A stretch of DNA of 64,000 nucleotides. It comes from Methyloversatilis discipulorum (GTDB lineage Bacteria; Pseudomonadota; Gammaproteobacteria; Burkholderiales; Rhodocyclaceae). Where the stretch lies: positions 2,914,001 through 2,978,000 of the forward strand of contig NZ_AZUP01000001.1 in assembly GCF_000527135.1 (NCBI RefSeq), read 5' to 3'. The translations under genes were made by a program, and so were the position numbers. Each line of letters starts with the position of its first letter. Positions within the stretch are counted from its first letter, which is position 1. The notes below the pieces were generated by a model that did no database searches, had not been told where the DNA came from, and saw nothing but the letters and a program-made list of their open reading frames with translations. This document shows, piece after piece, positions 8,825-16,195 of this stretch.

Positions 8825-8826
8825 GG

Positions 8827-10551
8827 TCAGGCCATCCCCGGGTTGCCGGCCACGCCCTGCAGTTCGGGCAGGTTGAGCTTGACCGGCTTCACCGTCTTCA
8901 CGTCCTTCAGATAGCGTGCCATCAGATCCCAGATCGGTTCGCCGCCGGCGTTCTTCGCCTCTTCCGACACCGGCGCCCAGCCGGCGACGCGGTAGGTCTT
9001 CGATGCCTCCAGCGGCTTGCCGTTGAGCGTCATGCCGCTGATGCGGCTGCCCATCTTCGCGGTCGGATCGCAGCGGTACTGCAGCCCACCGACGCGCACC
9101 ATGTCGCCGCCCTGCTGGTAGTAGGGATCCGGGTTGAACAGGTTGTCGCAGACGTCTTCCAGCACCGTCTTGATGAACTCGCCAGTCATCGGCGTCAGCG
9201 TCGTGTACGGATAGGTGATGGCGGTCTGGTCGAGCAGGTTTTCCATCGTGATGGCATCGCCCGGCAGCAGGCTGGTACCCCAGCGGAAGCCCGGCGAGAA
9301 CGCGATCTCGGCATCCTTCATCTTCATCAGCCCGTCGAGGATGAGCTGATCAAAGCTGCCGTTGAAATTGCCGCGGCGATACAGCAGGCCCTCGGTCACC
9401 GCCAGCTTCTCGTTCAATTTGGCCTCATGCGGCGCGCGCATCTTCTTCACCAGCGCCGTCATGTCGGCGTCGGCCGGAATCAGGTTGGAGAACACCGGCA
9501 GCAGGTGATAGCGGAAGTCGCTCACCTTGCCGCCCTTGACGTCGAAATCCAGCACGCCGAGGAACTTGCCGTTGGAGCCGGCGTTGGTCACCAGCGTCTG
9601 GCCACCGCCGTTCTTCACGATCACCGGCGCCGGCACGCCATCGTGCGTGTGGCCGCCCATGATGGCGTCGATGCCGCGCACGCGCGAAGCCATCTTGATG
9701 TCGACGTCCATGCCGTTGTGCGACAGCACGACCACCACCTGCGCGCCCTTGGCGCGGGCGGCGTCGACATGCTCCTGCATCGACTCGTCGTTGATGCCGA
9801 AGCTCCACTCCGGCGTGAAGTAACGCGGATTGGCGATCGGCGTGTAGGGGAAGGCCTGGCCGACGATGGCCACCGGCACGCCATTGATCTGCCTGATCAC
9901 GAAGGGCGGGAACACTTGGTCGCCGAAGTCGGTGGTCTTCACGTTCTGCGCGACGAAGTCGATCTTGCCTGCGAAGTCGCCGTCGACGATCTGCTTCACG
10001 CGCTCGGCGCCGTAGGTGAATTCCCAGTGGCCGGTCATCACGTCGACGCCGAGCAGCTTGCAGGCATCGACCATGTCCTGGCCCTTCGTCCACAGCGACA
10101 GACCCGAACCCTGCCAGGTGTCGCCGCCGTCGAGCAGCAGCGCACCGGGCCGGCTGGCCTTCATGCGCTTGACCAGCGTCGCAAGGTGGGCGAAGCCGCC
10201 GACCTTGCCGTAGGTCTTCGCCGCCTGCGCGAAGTCGAGGTAGGTGAAGGCGTGTGCCTGCGCCGTGCCGGGCGCGATGCCGAACTGCTTCAGCAGCTTG
10301 TCGCCCACCAGATGCGGCGCGCGGCCCGCCATGTCGCCGATGCCCAGATTCACGTCCGGTTCGCGGAAGTAGATGGGCATCAGCTGCGCATGGCAGTCGG
10401 TCATGTGCAGCAGGCTCACGTTGCCGAAGCGCGGCAACTCGTACATCTGCCCGGCCGCAGCCGCGGCGCGGGCAAAGTCGCTGTGCAAGGTCATTCCGCC
10501 AGCGCCGGCCAGCGCCAGCAACTGGAGGAATTCGCGGCGGTGCATGCTCAT
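8827..10551 (-). CDS. soxB: Thiosulfohydrolase SoxB
   Basis: A 574-residue dinuclear manganese hydrolase that releases sulfate from SoxY-bound cysteine S-sulfonate in the periplasm. The N-terminus, MSMHRREFLQLLALAGAGG, is a twin-arginine-type signal. Metal-site motifs of the 5'-nucleotidase superfamily in the SoxB form are all present: HMTDCHAQL, DGGDTWQGSGLSLW, GHWEFTYG, LSHNGMDVD and GGHTHDGVP. The start at 10551 is supported by GGAG eight bases upstream, and the soxX stop is seven bases away. SoxB is the standard marker for the Sox pathway, and the call is firm. Confidence 0.97.
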   Translation of the reverse strand: MSMHRREFLQLLALAGAGGMTLHSDFARAAAAAGQMYELPRFGNVSLLHMTDCHAQLMPIYFREPDVNLGIGDMAGRAPHLVGDKLLKQFGIAPGTAQAHAFTYLDFAQAAKTYGKVGGFAHLATLVKRMKASRPGALLLDGGDTWQGSGLSLWTKGQDMVDACKLLGVDVMTGHWEFTYGAERVKQIVDGDFAGKIDFVAQNVKTTDFGDQVFPPFVIRQINGVPVAIVGQAFPYTPIANPRYFTPEWSFGINDESMQEHVDAARAKGAQVVVVLSHNGMDVDIKMASRVRGIDAIMGGHTHDGVPAPVIVKNGGGQTLVTNAGSNGKFLGVLDFDVKGGKVSDFRYHLLPVFSNLIPADADMTALVKKMRAPHEAKLNEKLAVTEGLLYRRGNFNGSFDQLILDGLMKMKDAEIAFSPGFRWGTSLLPGDAITMENLLDQTAITYPYTTLTPMTGEFIKTVLEDVCDNLFNPDPYYQQGGDMVRVGGLQYRCDPTAKMGSRISGMTLNGKPLEASKTYRVAGWAPVSEEAKNAGGEPIWDLMARYLKDVKTVKPVKLNLPELQGVAGNPGMA

Positions 10552-10558
10552 CGGCGCA

Positions 10559-11197
10559 TCACTCCGCGTTGACCGGCGACTTCGGGTCGAGCAGCAGCGC
10601 CACGATGTGGCGGATCTGTTTCTCGTCGAGGATGCCGTGCGCGCCGAAACGCGGCATGTTGGTGCACGCCGTGTACGCGTTCGGATTCCAGATCTTGCCC
10701 CACACGTACTTCTGCGTCGCTTCGGTGTTGCCGTGCAGCTTGCCGTACTGGTAGAGGCTGGGGCCGATGGTGCCGAAGGAGATTTCCTTCTTCGTGATGC
10801 GGTGGCAGTTGTAGCAGTTGCCGCCGTTCGGATCACCCGGCTTGTCGCTCCAGGTCAGGCCGCGACCGCTCTGCGCGATCTTCTCGCCTTCTTTCCAGTC
10901 ACCGAGGTAGTTGCCGTCGGACGGCCACTTGATGGCGGCCATCGCGCTTTCCTGGATGCGGTCGCGCAGATCGTCGTCGATGTGGTGACCGTGCTTGGAG
11001 CAGGCGGTCATCACCTCGTCCTGCTGCAGGCGGTCGGTCTTGACGATGCCCTGTTCGCGGAACGAACGTGCCATCACTTCGGCGGTGTCGCGGTCATACG
11101 CCGCCTGCTGTTCTGCACTGGGGCGGCCACCGGCACAGCCGGCGACGGTGGCGAGGGCGGCCAGAGCGAGTGCGGTATTGCGCAAGGTGCTGTTCAT
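10559..11197 (-). CDS. soxX: Sulfur-oxidising cytochrome SoxX
   Basis: A 212-residue monohaem cytochrome c forming the SoxAX complex with SoxA, which conjugates thiosulfate to the SoxY cysteine. The haem site is CYNCH at residues 128-132, with a probable axial Met at residue 171 (TNMPRFG). It is longer than minimal SoxX because of about 100 residues before the haem domain. The N-terminus ends in VAGC (Cys21), a possible lipobox that would tether it to a membrane. It sits between soxA and soxB. The N-terminal extension carries an extra Cys at residue 66. Confidence 0.92.
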   Translation of the reverse strand: MNSTLRNTALALAALATVAGCAGGRPSAEQQAAYDRDTAEVMARSFREQGIVKTDRLQQDEVMTACSKHGHHIDDDLRDRIQESAMAAIKWPSDGNYLGDWKEGEKIAQSGRGLTWSDKPGDPNGGNCYNCHRITKKEISFGTIGPSLYQYGKLHGNTEATQKYVWGKIWNPNAYTACTNMPRFGAHGILDEKQIRHIVALLLDPKSPVNAE

Positions 11198-11209
11198 GTC
11201 GTCGTCTCC

Positions 11210-12025
11210 TCAGCGCTTGATCGCGGGCGCGGTGCTCTCGCCGGCTCCGTTGGCGGTCACGCCCAGATAGGTGGACAGCGCGATGGTCACGTCCGAGCCA
11301 TACAGCGGATAGGGGAAGCGCTGCTGGCGGAAGCAGTCGTTCAGCCGGCGCTGCATGCTCCACAGCTCGCCGCTGGACACGCGGTAGGCCGGCCAGGCGC
11401 CGAAACCACGCGCGGCATCCGGGCCTTTGGTCAGGTTGGGCAGATCCTGCAGGCGGATGCGCTTGCCGTCCTCGCCGTGACAGGTGACGCAGCCGAAGTC
11501 GTGCGTACCGCCGCGGTAGTTGAAGGCGCGCTTGCCGATCTCGTACATGCGCTTCTCTTCCGGATGCGAGGTCGGCACGTTGAACTTCATGCCGCGCGAC
11601 TCTGCGGAAATCCACGCCACCAGCGCCTCGATGTTCTTCTGCTCGCCCTTGCCGAAGGGCGTCTTCGCCACTTCGTCGGCGGGGATGCCCTGCAGCGTTT
11701 CCATGCAGGTGAGCAGTCGGGATTCGAGGTCCTGCACCCGCTTGGTGTCGGCGAAGTAACGCGGCAGCGTGACGAAGGCCCCCTTCACCACGCCCGGGCC
11801 CTGACCCAGGTCGCACTTTTCCAGCGAGGCGTTCTTCGGGCCGCGCGCGGTGCGCCACAGTTCCTCGCCCTGCATTTCCCACAGTTCCGCGGGATTGCCG
11901 TCAGCCAGCGCCTCGCGGTACTTGGCGATGCCTTCGGCGGTGGCGTCAGCGCCTGCCGGCATCGCCGGCAGCATCAGCGCCAGGGCCGATGCGGCAACGC
12001 ATGCGGCGTATCGGGTGCCATTCAT
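11210..12025 (-). CDS. soxA: Sulfur-oxidising cytochrome SoxA, single-haem type
   Basis: A 271-residue periplasmic catalytic subunit of SoxAX. A signal peptide covers residues 1-26. Only one haem site is present, CVTCH at residues 179-183. The active-site cysteine that carries the persulfide haem ligand is Cys231 in MQRRLNDCFRQQ. The position of the first haem of dihaem SoxA has lost its CxxCH and retains Cys71 and Cys107, which may form a disulfide as in other single-haem SoxA. The gene follows soxZ after a 99-base gap, the largest inside the operon, where a separate ribosome-binding site (GGAGGAAGAG) precedes the ATG. Confidence 0.95.
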   Translation of the reverse strand: MNGTRYAACVAASALALMLPAMPAGADATAEGIAKYREALADGNPAELWEMQGEELWRTARGPKNASLEKCDLGQGPGVVKGAFVTLPRYFADTKRVQDLESRLLTCMETLQGIPADEVAKTPFGKGEQKNIEALVAWISAESRGMKFNVPTSHPEEKRMYEIGKRAFNYRGGTHDFGCVTCHGEDGKRIRLQDLPNLTKGPDAARGFGAWPAYRVSSGELWSMQRRLNDCFRQQRFPYPLYGSDVTIALSTYLGVTANGAGESTAPAIKR

Positions 12026-12124
12026 ATCTCTTCCTCCAGTCCTGCGTGTGATGACTCGACTGTGTGCGGGACTGACCTTCGTGAGGTCGTCCTGTCTTTT
12101 GGTGGCGTCGCGCCGGGCGGAGCG

Positions 12125-12439
12125 TCAGGACACGACGACTTCGTCGGTGCGCTTTTCGCCCTTGTTGTCCACCCAGCTCACGCTGACCTTGTCGCCCTTG
12201 GCCCCACCCTTGAACTTGAACTGCAGATAGGGGTTCTTCGACACTGCCGGACCGAACTGACCGGCCAGCACGACGCGGCCGTTGTGGGTGGCGGTGATTT
12301 CGGTGATGTGATGGGCCGGAATCAGGGCGCCGGACGCGTCCTTGCGCTGGCCGGTTTCCATGTCGTGGCTCATCAGGATCTTCACTTCGGTTTCGGTGCC
12401 ATTGCTGGCGGCGCGGATGCGCATCGGACCTGCTGCCAT
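12125..12439 (-). CDS. soxZ: Sulfur carrier subunit SoxZ
   Basis: A 104-residue partner of SoxY. SoxYZ carries sulfur intermediates bound to the SoxY C-terminal cysteine. The immunoglobulin-like SoxZ fold is recognisable from ILMSHDMETGQRKD, IPAHHITEI and NPYLQFKFKGGAKGD. It has no signal peptide, as usual, because SoxZ is co-exported with SoxY through the Tat system. It follows soxY by 42 bases, and length and position are typical. Confidence 0.96.
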   Translation of the reverse strand: MAAGPMRIRAASNGTETEVKILMSHDMETGQRKDASGALIPAHHITEITATHNGRVVLAGQFGPAVSKNPYLQFKFKGGAKGDKVSVSWVDNKGEKRTDEVVVS

Positions 12440-12481
12440 GTCTTGCTCCTTGAATGTACGGGTGTTGGGGACGTCCGGGGC

Positions 12482-12949
12482 TCAGCCGCCGCAACCGCCC
12501 AGCGTCACCTTGATTTCCTTGGTGGTCATGTAGAAGCTGCCACCTGCCTTGACCAGCGCGAACACGTTCGAGGTCTGACCCATCTTGACGCGCGTACTGA
12601 CGTCGGCAGCCGTGCCTTCAGGCAGCGTGAAGCTGGCGGCCAGCATGCTCGGGTTCTTCTCGATCAGGATGGCGATGAACTCGGTGCCCGGCAGCGTGCT
12701 CTTGACGGCGACCGGCACGACGGCGCCGTTCTCGGCGATGTCGGGCGCATTGATCTGCACGTCCTTCGAGTCGGCCGGTTTGCCTGCGCCCAGTGCCTTG
12801 AGCGCGTCGTCCATCGTCTTGGCGTCGAACGCCGCCTTGTCCCAGGCAGCCTGCGCCACTTCCGGCGTGATCAGGCCGGCGGCGACCAGCACGCCGAACA
12901 ATCCCAGTGCGCCCCCCGACTTCAGGGCTTCTCTTCGCTGCGAGTTCAT
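12482..12949 (-). CDS. soxY: Sulfur carrier protein SoxY
   Basis: A 155-residue periplasmic carrier that ends in the invariant swinging-arm motif GGCGG (residues 151-155); its cysteine binds thiosulfate, sulfide or polysulfane intermediates. The N-terminus is a Tat-type signal (SQRREALKSGGALGLFG). A strong ribosome-binding site, GAGGAGGAAG, precedes the ATG at 12949. It lies between soxD and soxZ. Together with SoxZ it is the shared substrate platform of SoxAX, SoxB and SoxCD. Confidence 0.97.
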   Translation of the reverse strand: MNSQRREALKSGGALGLFGVLVAAGLITPEVAQAAWDKAAFDAKTMDDALKALGAGKPADSKDVQINAPDIAENGAVVPVAVKSTLPGTEFIAILIEKNPSMLAASFTLPEGTAADVSTRVKMGQTSNVFALVKAGGSFYMTTKEIKVTLGGCGG

Positions 12950-12960
12950 CTACTTCCTCC

Positions 12961-13980
12961 TCAGTTTTCGGGCGAACCCGACAAGATCCATTTCACCAAC
13001 GCATCGACGTCGGCATCGCTGACCTGCGCCTGCGGCGGCATCGGGACGTCGCCCCAGGCGCCGCTGCCTCCGTTCCTGATGCGGGCCGCGAGGCCCGATT
13101 CTGCACTCTTGTCGCCCTTGTAGCGCTGCGCCACGTCGCGGAAGGCCGGCCCCAGTATCTTGCTGCCGACACCGTGACAGCCACTGCACCCGTGTTTCTT
13201 CATCAGTTCGAGCGCCGGATGCGGCTTGGCGGCAGGCGCTGCGGGCGCCCCTGTCTTCTGTCCGCGCACCGGGCCGACCACGCGATTCTGCTCGGCCAGG
13301 TTGCCGTGCGCGTCGCGCGCGTAGTCGGGCAGACTGGAACCGAGCGTGATCTGCGTCTTGCAGTTCTTCATGCAGGCGACGTTCTTCACGTCCGGCTTGC
13401 CCTTGACGTCCCACAGCCCGTGCTTCGTCGTCATGCCGTTGCGGTTGGGCATGCGCTTCTGCACTTCGGCGATGTTCTTGTCCGACAGCACGTAGTCTGC
13501 AGGAACGATCTCGCCCAGATTCAGGATGTAGGCGAGCACCGCATAGGTGTCGTCGGCGCTGAGCGACTTCGGCGCATTCCACGGCATCGCGCGATGGATG
13601 TAGTCCCACAGCGTGGACACCGTGGCCACCTTCATCAGCGTCGTGCGCTGCGGTGCATCACCGCGGATGTAGGCGCCGACGCGGCCCTTCTCGATGTCCT
13701 CTTTCGTCGTGCCGCCGACGATGGGCGTGAACACCTCGTTGCTTTCGCCGAAGGTGCCGTGACAGGACGCGCACTTGCTCTCCCAGACCTCCATGCCGCG
13801 ATCGACCGAGCCGGAACCGGGCGGCAGGCCAGTGAAGTCGGGGCGCACGTCGATGTCCCAGGCCTTCACCTCGGCCGGGGTGGCGCTGCGGCCGATGCCT
13901 TCGTACTTGCCGGCGGCAAGGGTGGCGCCGGCGCTCAGGGCGAGTGCGGCAGCGAGGGCGAGTTCAGTAAACCTGGACAT
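12961..13980 (-). CDS. soxD: Dihaem cytochrome SoxD of sulfane dehydrogenase
   Basis: A 339-residue periplasmic cytochrome with a signal peptide (residues 1-23) and two haem c sites, CASCH at residues 70-74 and CSGCH at 255-259. Between them is an NRNGMTTKHGLW segment and a Pro/Ala-rich linker. It accepts the six electrons that the molybdenum subunit SoxC takes from the sulfane sulfur on SoxY. Its start overlaps the end of soxC by 17 bases, indicating translational coupling. The presence of soxCD predicts complete thiosulfate oxidation to sulfate without sulfur globules. Confidence 0.93.
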   Translation of the reverse strand: MSRFTELALAAALALSAGATLAAGKYEGIGRSATPAEVKAWDIDVRPDFTGLPPGSGSVDRGMEVWESKCASCHGTFGESNEVFTPIVGGTTKEDIEKGRVGAYIRGDAPQRTTLMKVATVSTLWDYIHRAMPWNAPKSLSADDTYAVLAYILNLGEIVPADYVLSDKNIAEVQKRMPNRNGMTTKHGLWDVKGKPDVKNVACMKNCKTQITLGSSLPDYARDAHGNLAEQNRVVGPVRGQKTGAPAAPAAKPHPALELMKKHGCSGCHGVGSKILGPAFRDVAQRYKGDKSAESGLAARIRNGGSGAWGDVPMPPQAQVSDADVDALVKWILSGSPEN

Positions 13981-15295
13981 TGCTCACGTCTCCGCTTTCC
14001 GCCAGCTTCCACGACTGGATGGCGTTGTTGTGATAGATCGAACGGGTGCCACGCACCTCGCGCAGCTGCGCATAGTTGGGCTGCACATAGCCGGTGTCGT
14101 CCATCGCGCGCGACTGCAGGATGGCCGGGCTGCCGTCCCACACCCAGTCGATGTTGAAGCGCGTAAGCGCCTTCGACAGCACCGGCGTTTCCAGCCGTGC
14201 GGTGCGCCAGTTCTTGCCGCCATCGGTCGATACGTCCACCCGCTTGATCTTTCCGCGACCCGACCAGGCGAGGCCGGAAATGTTGTGGAAACCACGGTCG
14301 AGCAGGGTCTGGCCGCCGGACGGCGTGGTGATGACGGACTTGCACTCCTGGATCGACGTGTACTGGCGGTGGGTACCGTCCGGCAGCAGATCGATGTAAT
14401 GGATGGCTTCGTCCTTGGCCGCCCAGGGCTGGTCGCCCACCTCGATGCGGCGCAGCCACTTGACCCAGGACACGCCCTGGATGCCCGGCACCACCAGGCG
14501 CAGCGGGTAGCCGTTCTCGGGGCGCAGCATTTCGCCGTTCTGACCCCAGGCGACCAGTACGTCGTCGAGCGCGCGGTCAAGCGGAATAGTGCGCGTCATG
14601 CTCGAACCGTCGGCGCCCTCGGCCAGCACGAATTTCGCGCGCTTCATGTCGATGCCGCAGTCGTCGAGCAGCACCGACAGCGGCACACCGGTGAATTCCG
14701 AACAGGACAGCATGCCGTGCGTGTACTGCACGGTGGGCACCGCGACATTGCCCCACTCCATGCCGGTGTTGGCACCGCACTCGATGAAGTGGATGCGCGA
14801 CACCGAAGGCAGGCGCATCAGGTCGTCCATCGTATAGACGCGCGCTTCCTTCACCAGACCATTCACCATCAGGCGGTGACGTGCCGGGTCGATGTCGTGC
14901 CAGCCCTGGTGGTGGCGCTCGAAGTGCAGGCCGGACGGCGTGATGATGCCGAACAGACCCTGCAGCGGCGCGAACGACACCGATGCGGCAGCCACCCGGG
15001 TCAGGCCGGGACTTTCGCGACGCTTCAGTCCGGCTTCGTACTGCGACGGTGTGCCGTAAGGCCGCTCGGCCACCGGTCGGCCCAGTGTGGTGCTGTGCTC
15101 GGGCAGGGTCAGGATGGCCGGATCACCGTCGGCAGCGCGCGCAACGCCGCTGCCGGCCGCCACCGCAGTCGCGGCGACGAAGGCGTTGCGCAGGAAATCG
15201 CGCCGACCGGCGGCGACCTCGCCTATCTGTTCGGGTGTGAGAAAGCCTTCGGGTGCGCGACGGATGCGCCCCGGACGGACGGGTGGCTGGGACAT
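13964..15295 (-). CDS. soxC: Sulfane dehydrogenase molybdopterin subunit SoxC
   Basis: A 443-residue enzyme of the sulfite oxidase family. The Tat signal is RRDFLRNAF near residue 32. The molybdenum-ligand cysteine lies in HFIECGANTGMEWG, and the dimerisation domain continues with VGDQPWAAKDEAIHYIDL and VDVSTDGGKNW. It oxidises the outer sulfur atom on SoxY-cysteine persulfide with SoxD as electron acceptor. SorA-type sulfite dehydrogenases look similar, but the position in a sox operon with soxD identifies it. GGAGAAGAC precedes the ATG at 15295. It is 13 bases downstream of the regulator gene. Confidence 0.95.
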   Translation of the reverse strand: MSQPPVRPGRIRRAPEGFLTPEQIGEVAAGRRDFLRNAFVAATAVAAGSGVARAADGDPAILTLPEHSTTLGRPVAERPYGTPSQYEAGLKRRESPGLTRVAAASVSFAPLQGLFGIITPSGLHFERHHQGWHDIDPARHRLMVNGLVKEARVYTMDDLMRLPSVSRIHFIECGANTGMEWGNVAVPTVQYTHGMLSCSEFTGVPLSVLLDDCGIDMKRAKFVLAEGADGSSMTRTIPLDRALDDVLVAWGQNGEMLRPENGYPLRLVVPGIQGVSWVKWLRRIEVGDQPWAAKDEAIHYIDLLPDGTHRQYTSIQECKSVITTPSGGQTLLDRGFHNISGLAWSGRGKIKRVDVSTDGGKNWRTARLETPVLSKALTRFNIDWVWDGSPAILQSRAMDDTGYVQPNYAQLREVRGTRSIYHNNAIQSWKLAESGDVSNVQVY

Positions 15296-15308
15296 GTCTT
15301 CTCCGTGA

Positions 15309-15686
15309 CTATTCGGACGCGATTTCGAGCGCGCGGCCGACCTTCTTCAGCGAGGCCTTGCTGGGTTTGCTGGGCAGATTGAGTGCGCTGCCCGACGCGA
15401 TCTGGATGCAGACGGTGCGGCAGATCGACGGGAAGTTGGGGTCGATCAGCTTGTAGAAGACCATGCTGCCGTCCTTGCGGCGGCCGACGATGCCGGCGCG
15501 GTACAGCATGTTGAGATGGCGGGACGTGTTGGTCTGGCTCAGTCCGGACTGACTGACGACGTCGGCGACAGAGCGCTCGCCATCGCACAGGCAGTGCAGG
15601 ATTTTCAGCCTTGCCGGCTCGGCCAGCAGTCCGAAGTAATCGGCCACCGACTCGAATACCTTGTCCAGCTCCGGATCGTGTTCCAT
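15309..15686 (-). CDS. soxR: ArsR-family transcriptional regulator of the sox operon (SoxR-type)
   Basis: A 125-residue winged-helix repressor: helix-turn-helix QSGLSQTNTSRHLNMLYRAG (residues 46-65) and a wing RRKDGSMVFYKL. Cysteines at 32, 34, 89 and 93 flank the DNA-binding core in positions comparable to the sensing pair of BigR/SqrR-like persulfide sensors. It is the first gene of the leftward sox operon, and GGAGCAGCG precedes its ATG. A palindrome at 15716-15735 lies just upstream. Repression relieved by persulfide or thiosulfate is inferred; ligand specificity cannot be read directly. Confidence 0.88.
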   Translation of the reverse strand: MEHDPELDKVFESVADYFGLLAEPARLKILHCLCDGERSVADVVSQSGLSQTNTSRHLNMLYRAGIVGRRKDGSMVFYKLIDPNFPSICRTVCIQIASGSALNLPSKPSKASLKKVGRALEIASE

Positions 15687-15712
15687 CGCTGCTCCTCATA
15701 TCGTTTGAATTG

Positions 15713-15741
15713 AGCATATGCGCGATTGCGCATATCTGCAA
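15713..15741 (-). promoter_or_regulatory. Candidate promoter of the soxR-soxCDYZAXB operon
   Basis: Read on the minus strand: TTGCAG, 17-base spacer, TATGCT, followed about 27 bases later by the soxR start codon. The hexamers are only moderate matches to sigma-70, but the spacing is ideal. The palindromic operator fills the spacer, an arrangement that would let a bound repressor block RNA polymerase. Confidence 0.45.
15716..15735. promoter_or_regulatory. Palindromic operator, probable SoxR/ArsR binding site
   Basis: ATATGCGC-GATT-GCGCATAT is a perfect 8-bp inverted repeat with a four-base centre. It lies in an AT-rich stretch, unlike the GC-rich surroundings, between divergent soxR and fccA. 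The size and ATAT ends fit operators of ArsR-family winged-helix dimers. It sits inside the leftward promoter and about 25 bases upstream of the rightward -35 candidate, so one protein could control both operons. Confidence 0.65.
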
Positions 15742-15760
15742 GAAAAAATTTATCGATCTT

Positions 15761-15790
15761 TTGACTTGAGGGTGCGAGCTTTTTTGTCTA
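15761..15790 (+). promoter_or_regulatory. Candidate promoter of fccAB
   Basis: TTGACT, an 18-base spacer and TGTCTA lie about 85 bases before the fccA start. The -35 element is good and the -10 is weak. The segment is AT-rich and divergent from the sox promoter, with the palindromic operator upstream. Confidence 0.4.
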
Positions 15791-15874
15791 GCGTGTCGAT
15801 AGTCCGCAACGAGCGCCTGCGCCAGAACGGACGCAACGGAACCCCCAGTGCAGATACCGAGGAGGAAAAGAATC

Positions 15875-16195
15875 TTGAACAAGACAATGCCAGGGCTGGC
15901 TCTGGCACTGCTGTCGCTGAGCGCGACTGCAGTGCATGCAGCGGACCCTAATCTGGGCCGAAATCTTGCGGCGACCTGTGCCAACTGCCACGGCACCGAC
16001 GGCAACAGTGTCGGCGGCATGGAAGTGCTCGCGGGCATGCCCAAGGGCAAGATGCTCAATTCGCTGAAGGCTTTCCGCAATGGCGAAAAGCCGGCGACCA
16101 TCATGCACCAGATCTCGAAGGGCTATACCGACGCTCAGCTGGAACTGATCGCGGACTATTTCTCGTCGCGCACGCCGACCGGAGGTGGCAAATGA
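15875..16195 (+). CDS. fccA: Cytochrome c subunit of flavocytochrome c sulfide dehydrogenase (SoxE/FccA)
   Basis: A 106-residue monohaem cytochrome with haem site CANCHG at residues 35-40 after a signal peptide ending at ...AVHAA. I use the TTG at 15875 because GGAGG lies nine bases before it; the ATG at 15887 is too far from that site, and the longer frame upstream would contain the Shine-Dalgarno as codons. It passes electrons from the flavoprotein to cytochrome c or the oxidase chain. Its stop overlaps the fccB start by four bases (ATGA). Confidence 0.88.
   Translation: MNKTMPGLALALLSLSATAVHAADPNLGRNLAATCANCHGTDGNSVGGMEVLAGMPKGKMLNSLKAFRNGEKPATIMHQISKGYTDAQLELIADYFSSRTPTGGGK

Noticed and set aside
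8737..13123. Long + strand open frames opposite soxB, soxX, soxA, soxZ and soxY
   Set aside because: All mirror codon-biased Sox genes on the minus strand. The Sox proteins have intact motifs and overlapping starts; the + strand products do not.
12907..15382. Large + strand frames opposite soxD and soxC
   Set aside because: Antisense artefacts with Arg/His/Gly-rich products lacking ribosome-binding sites.
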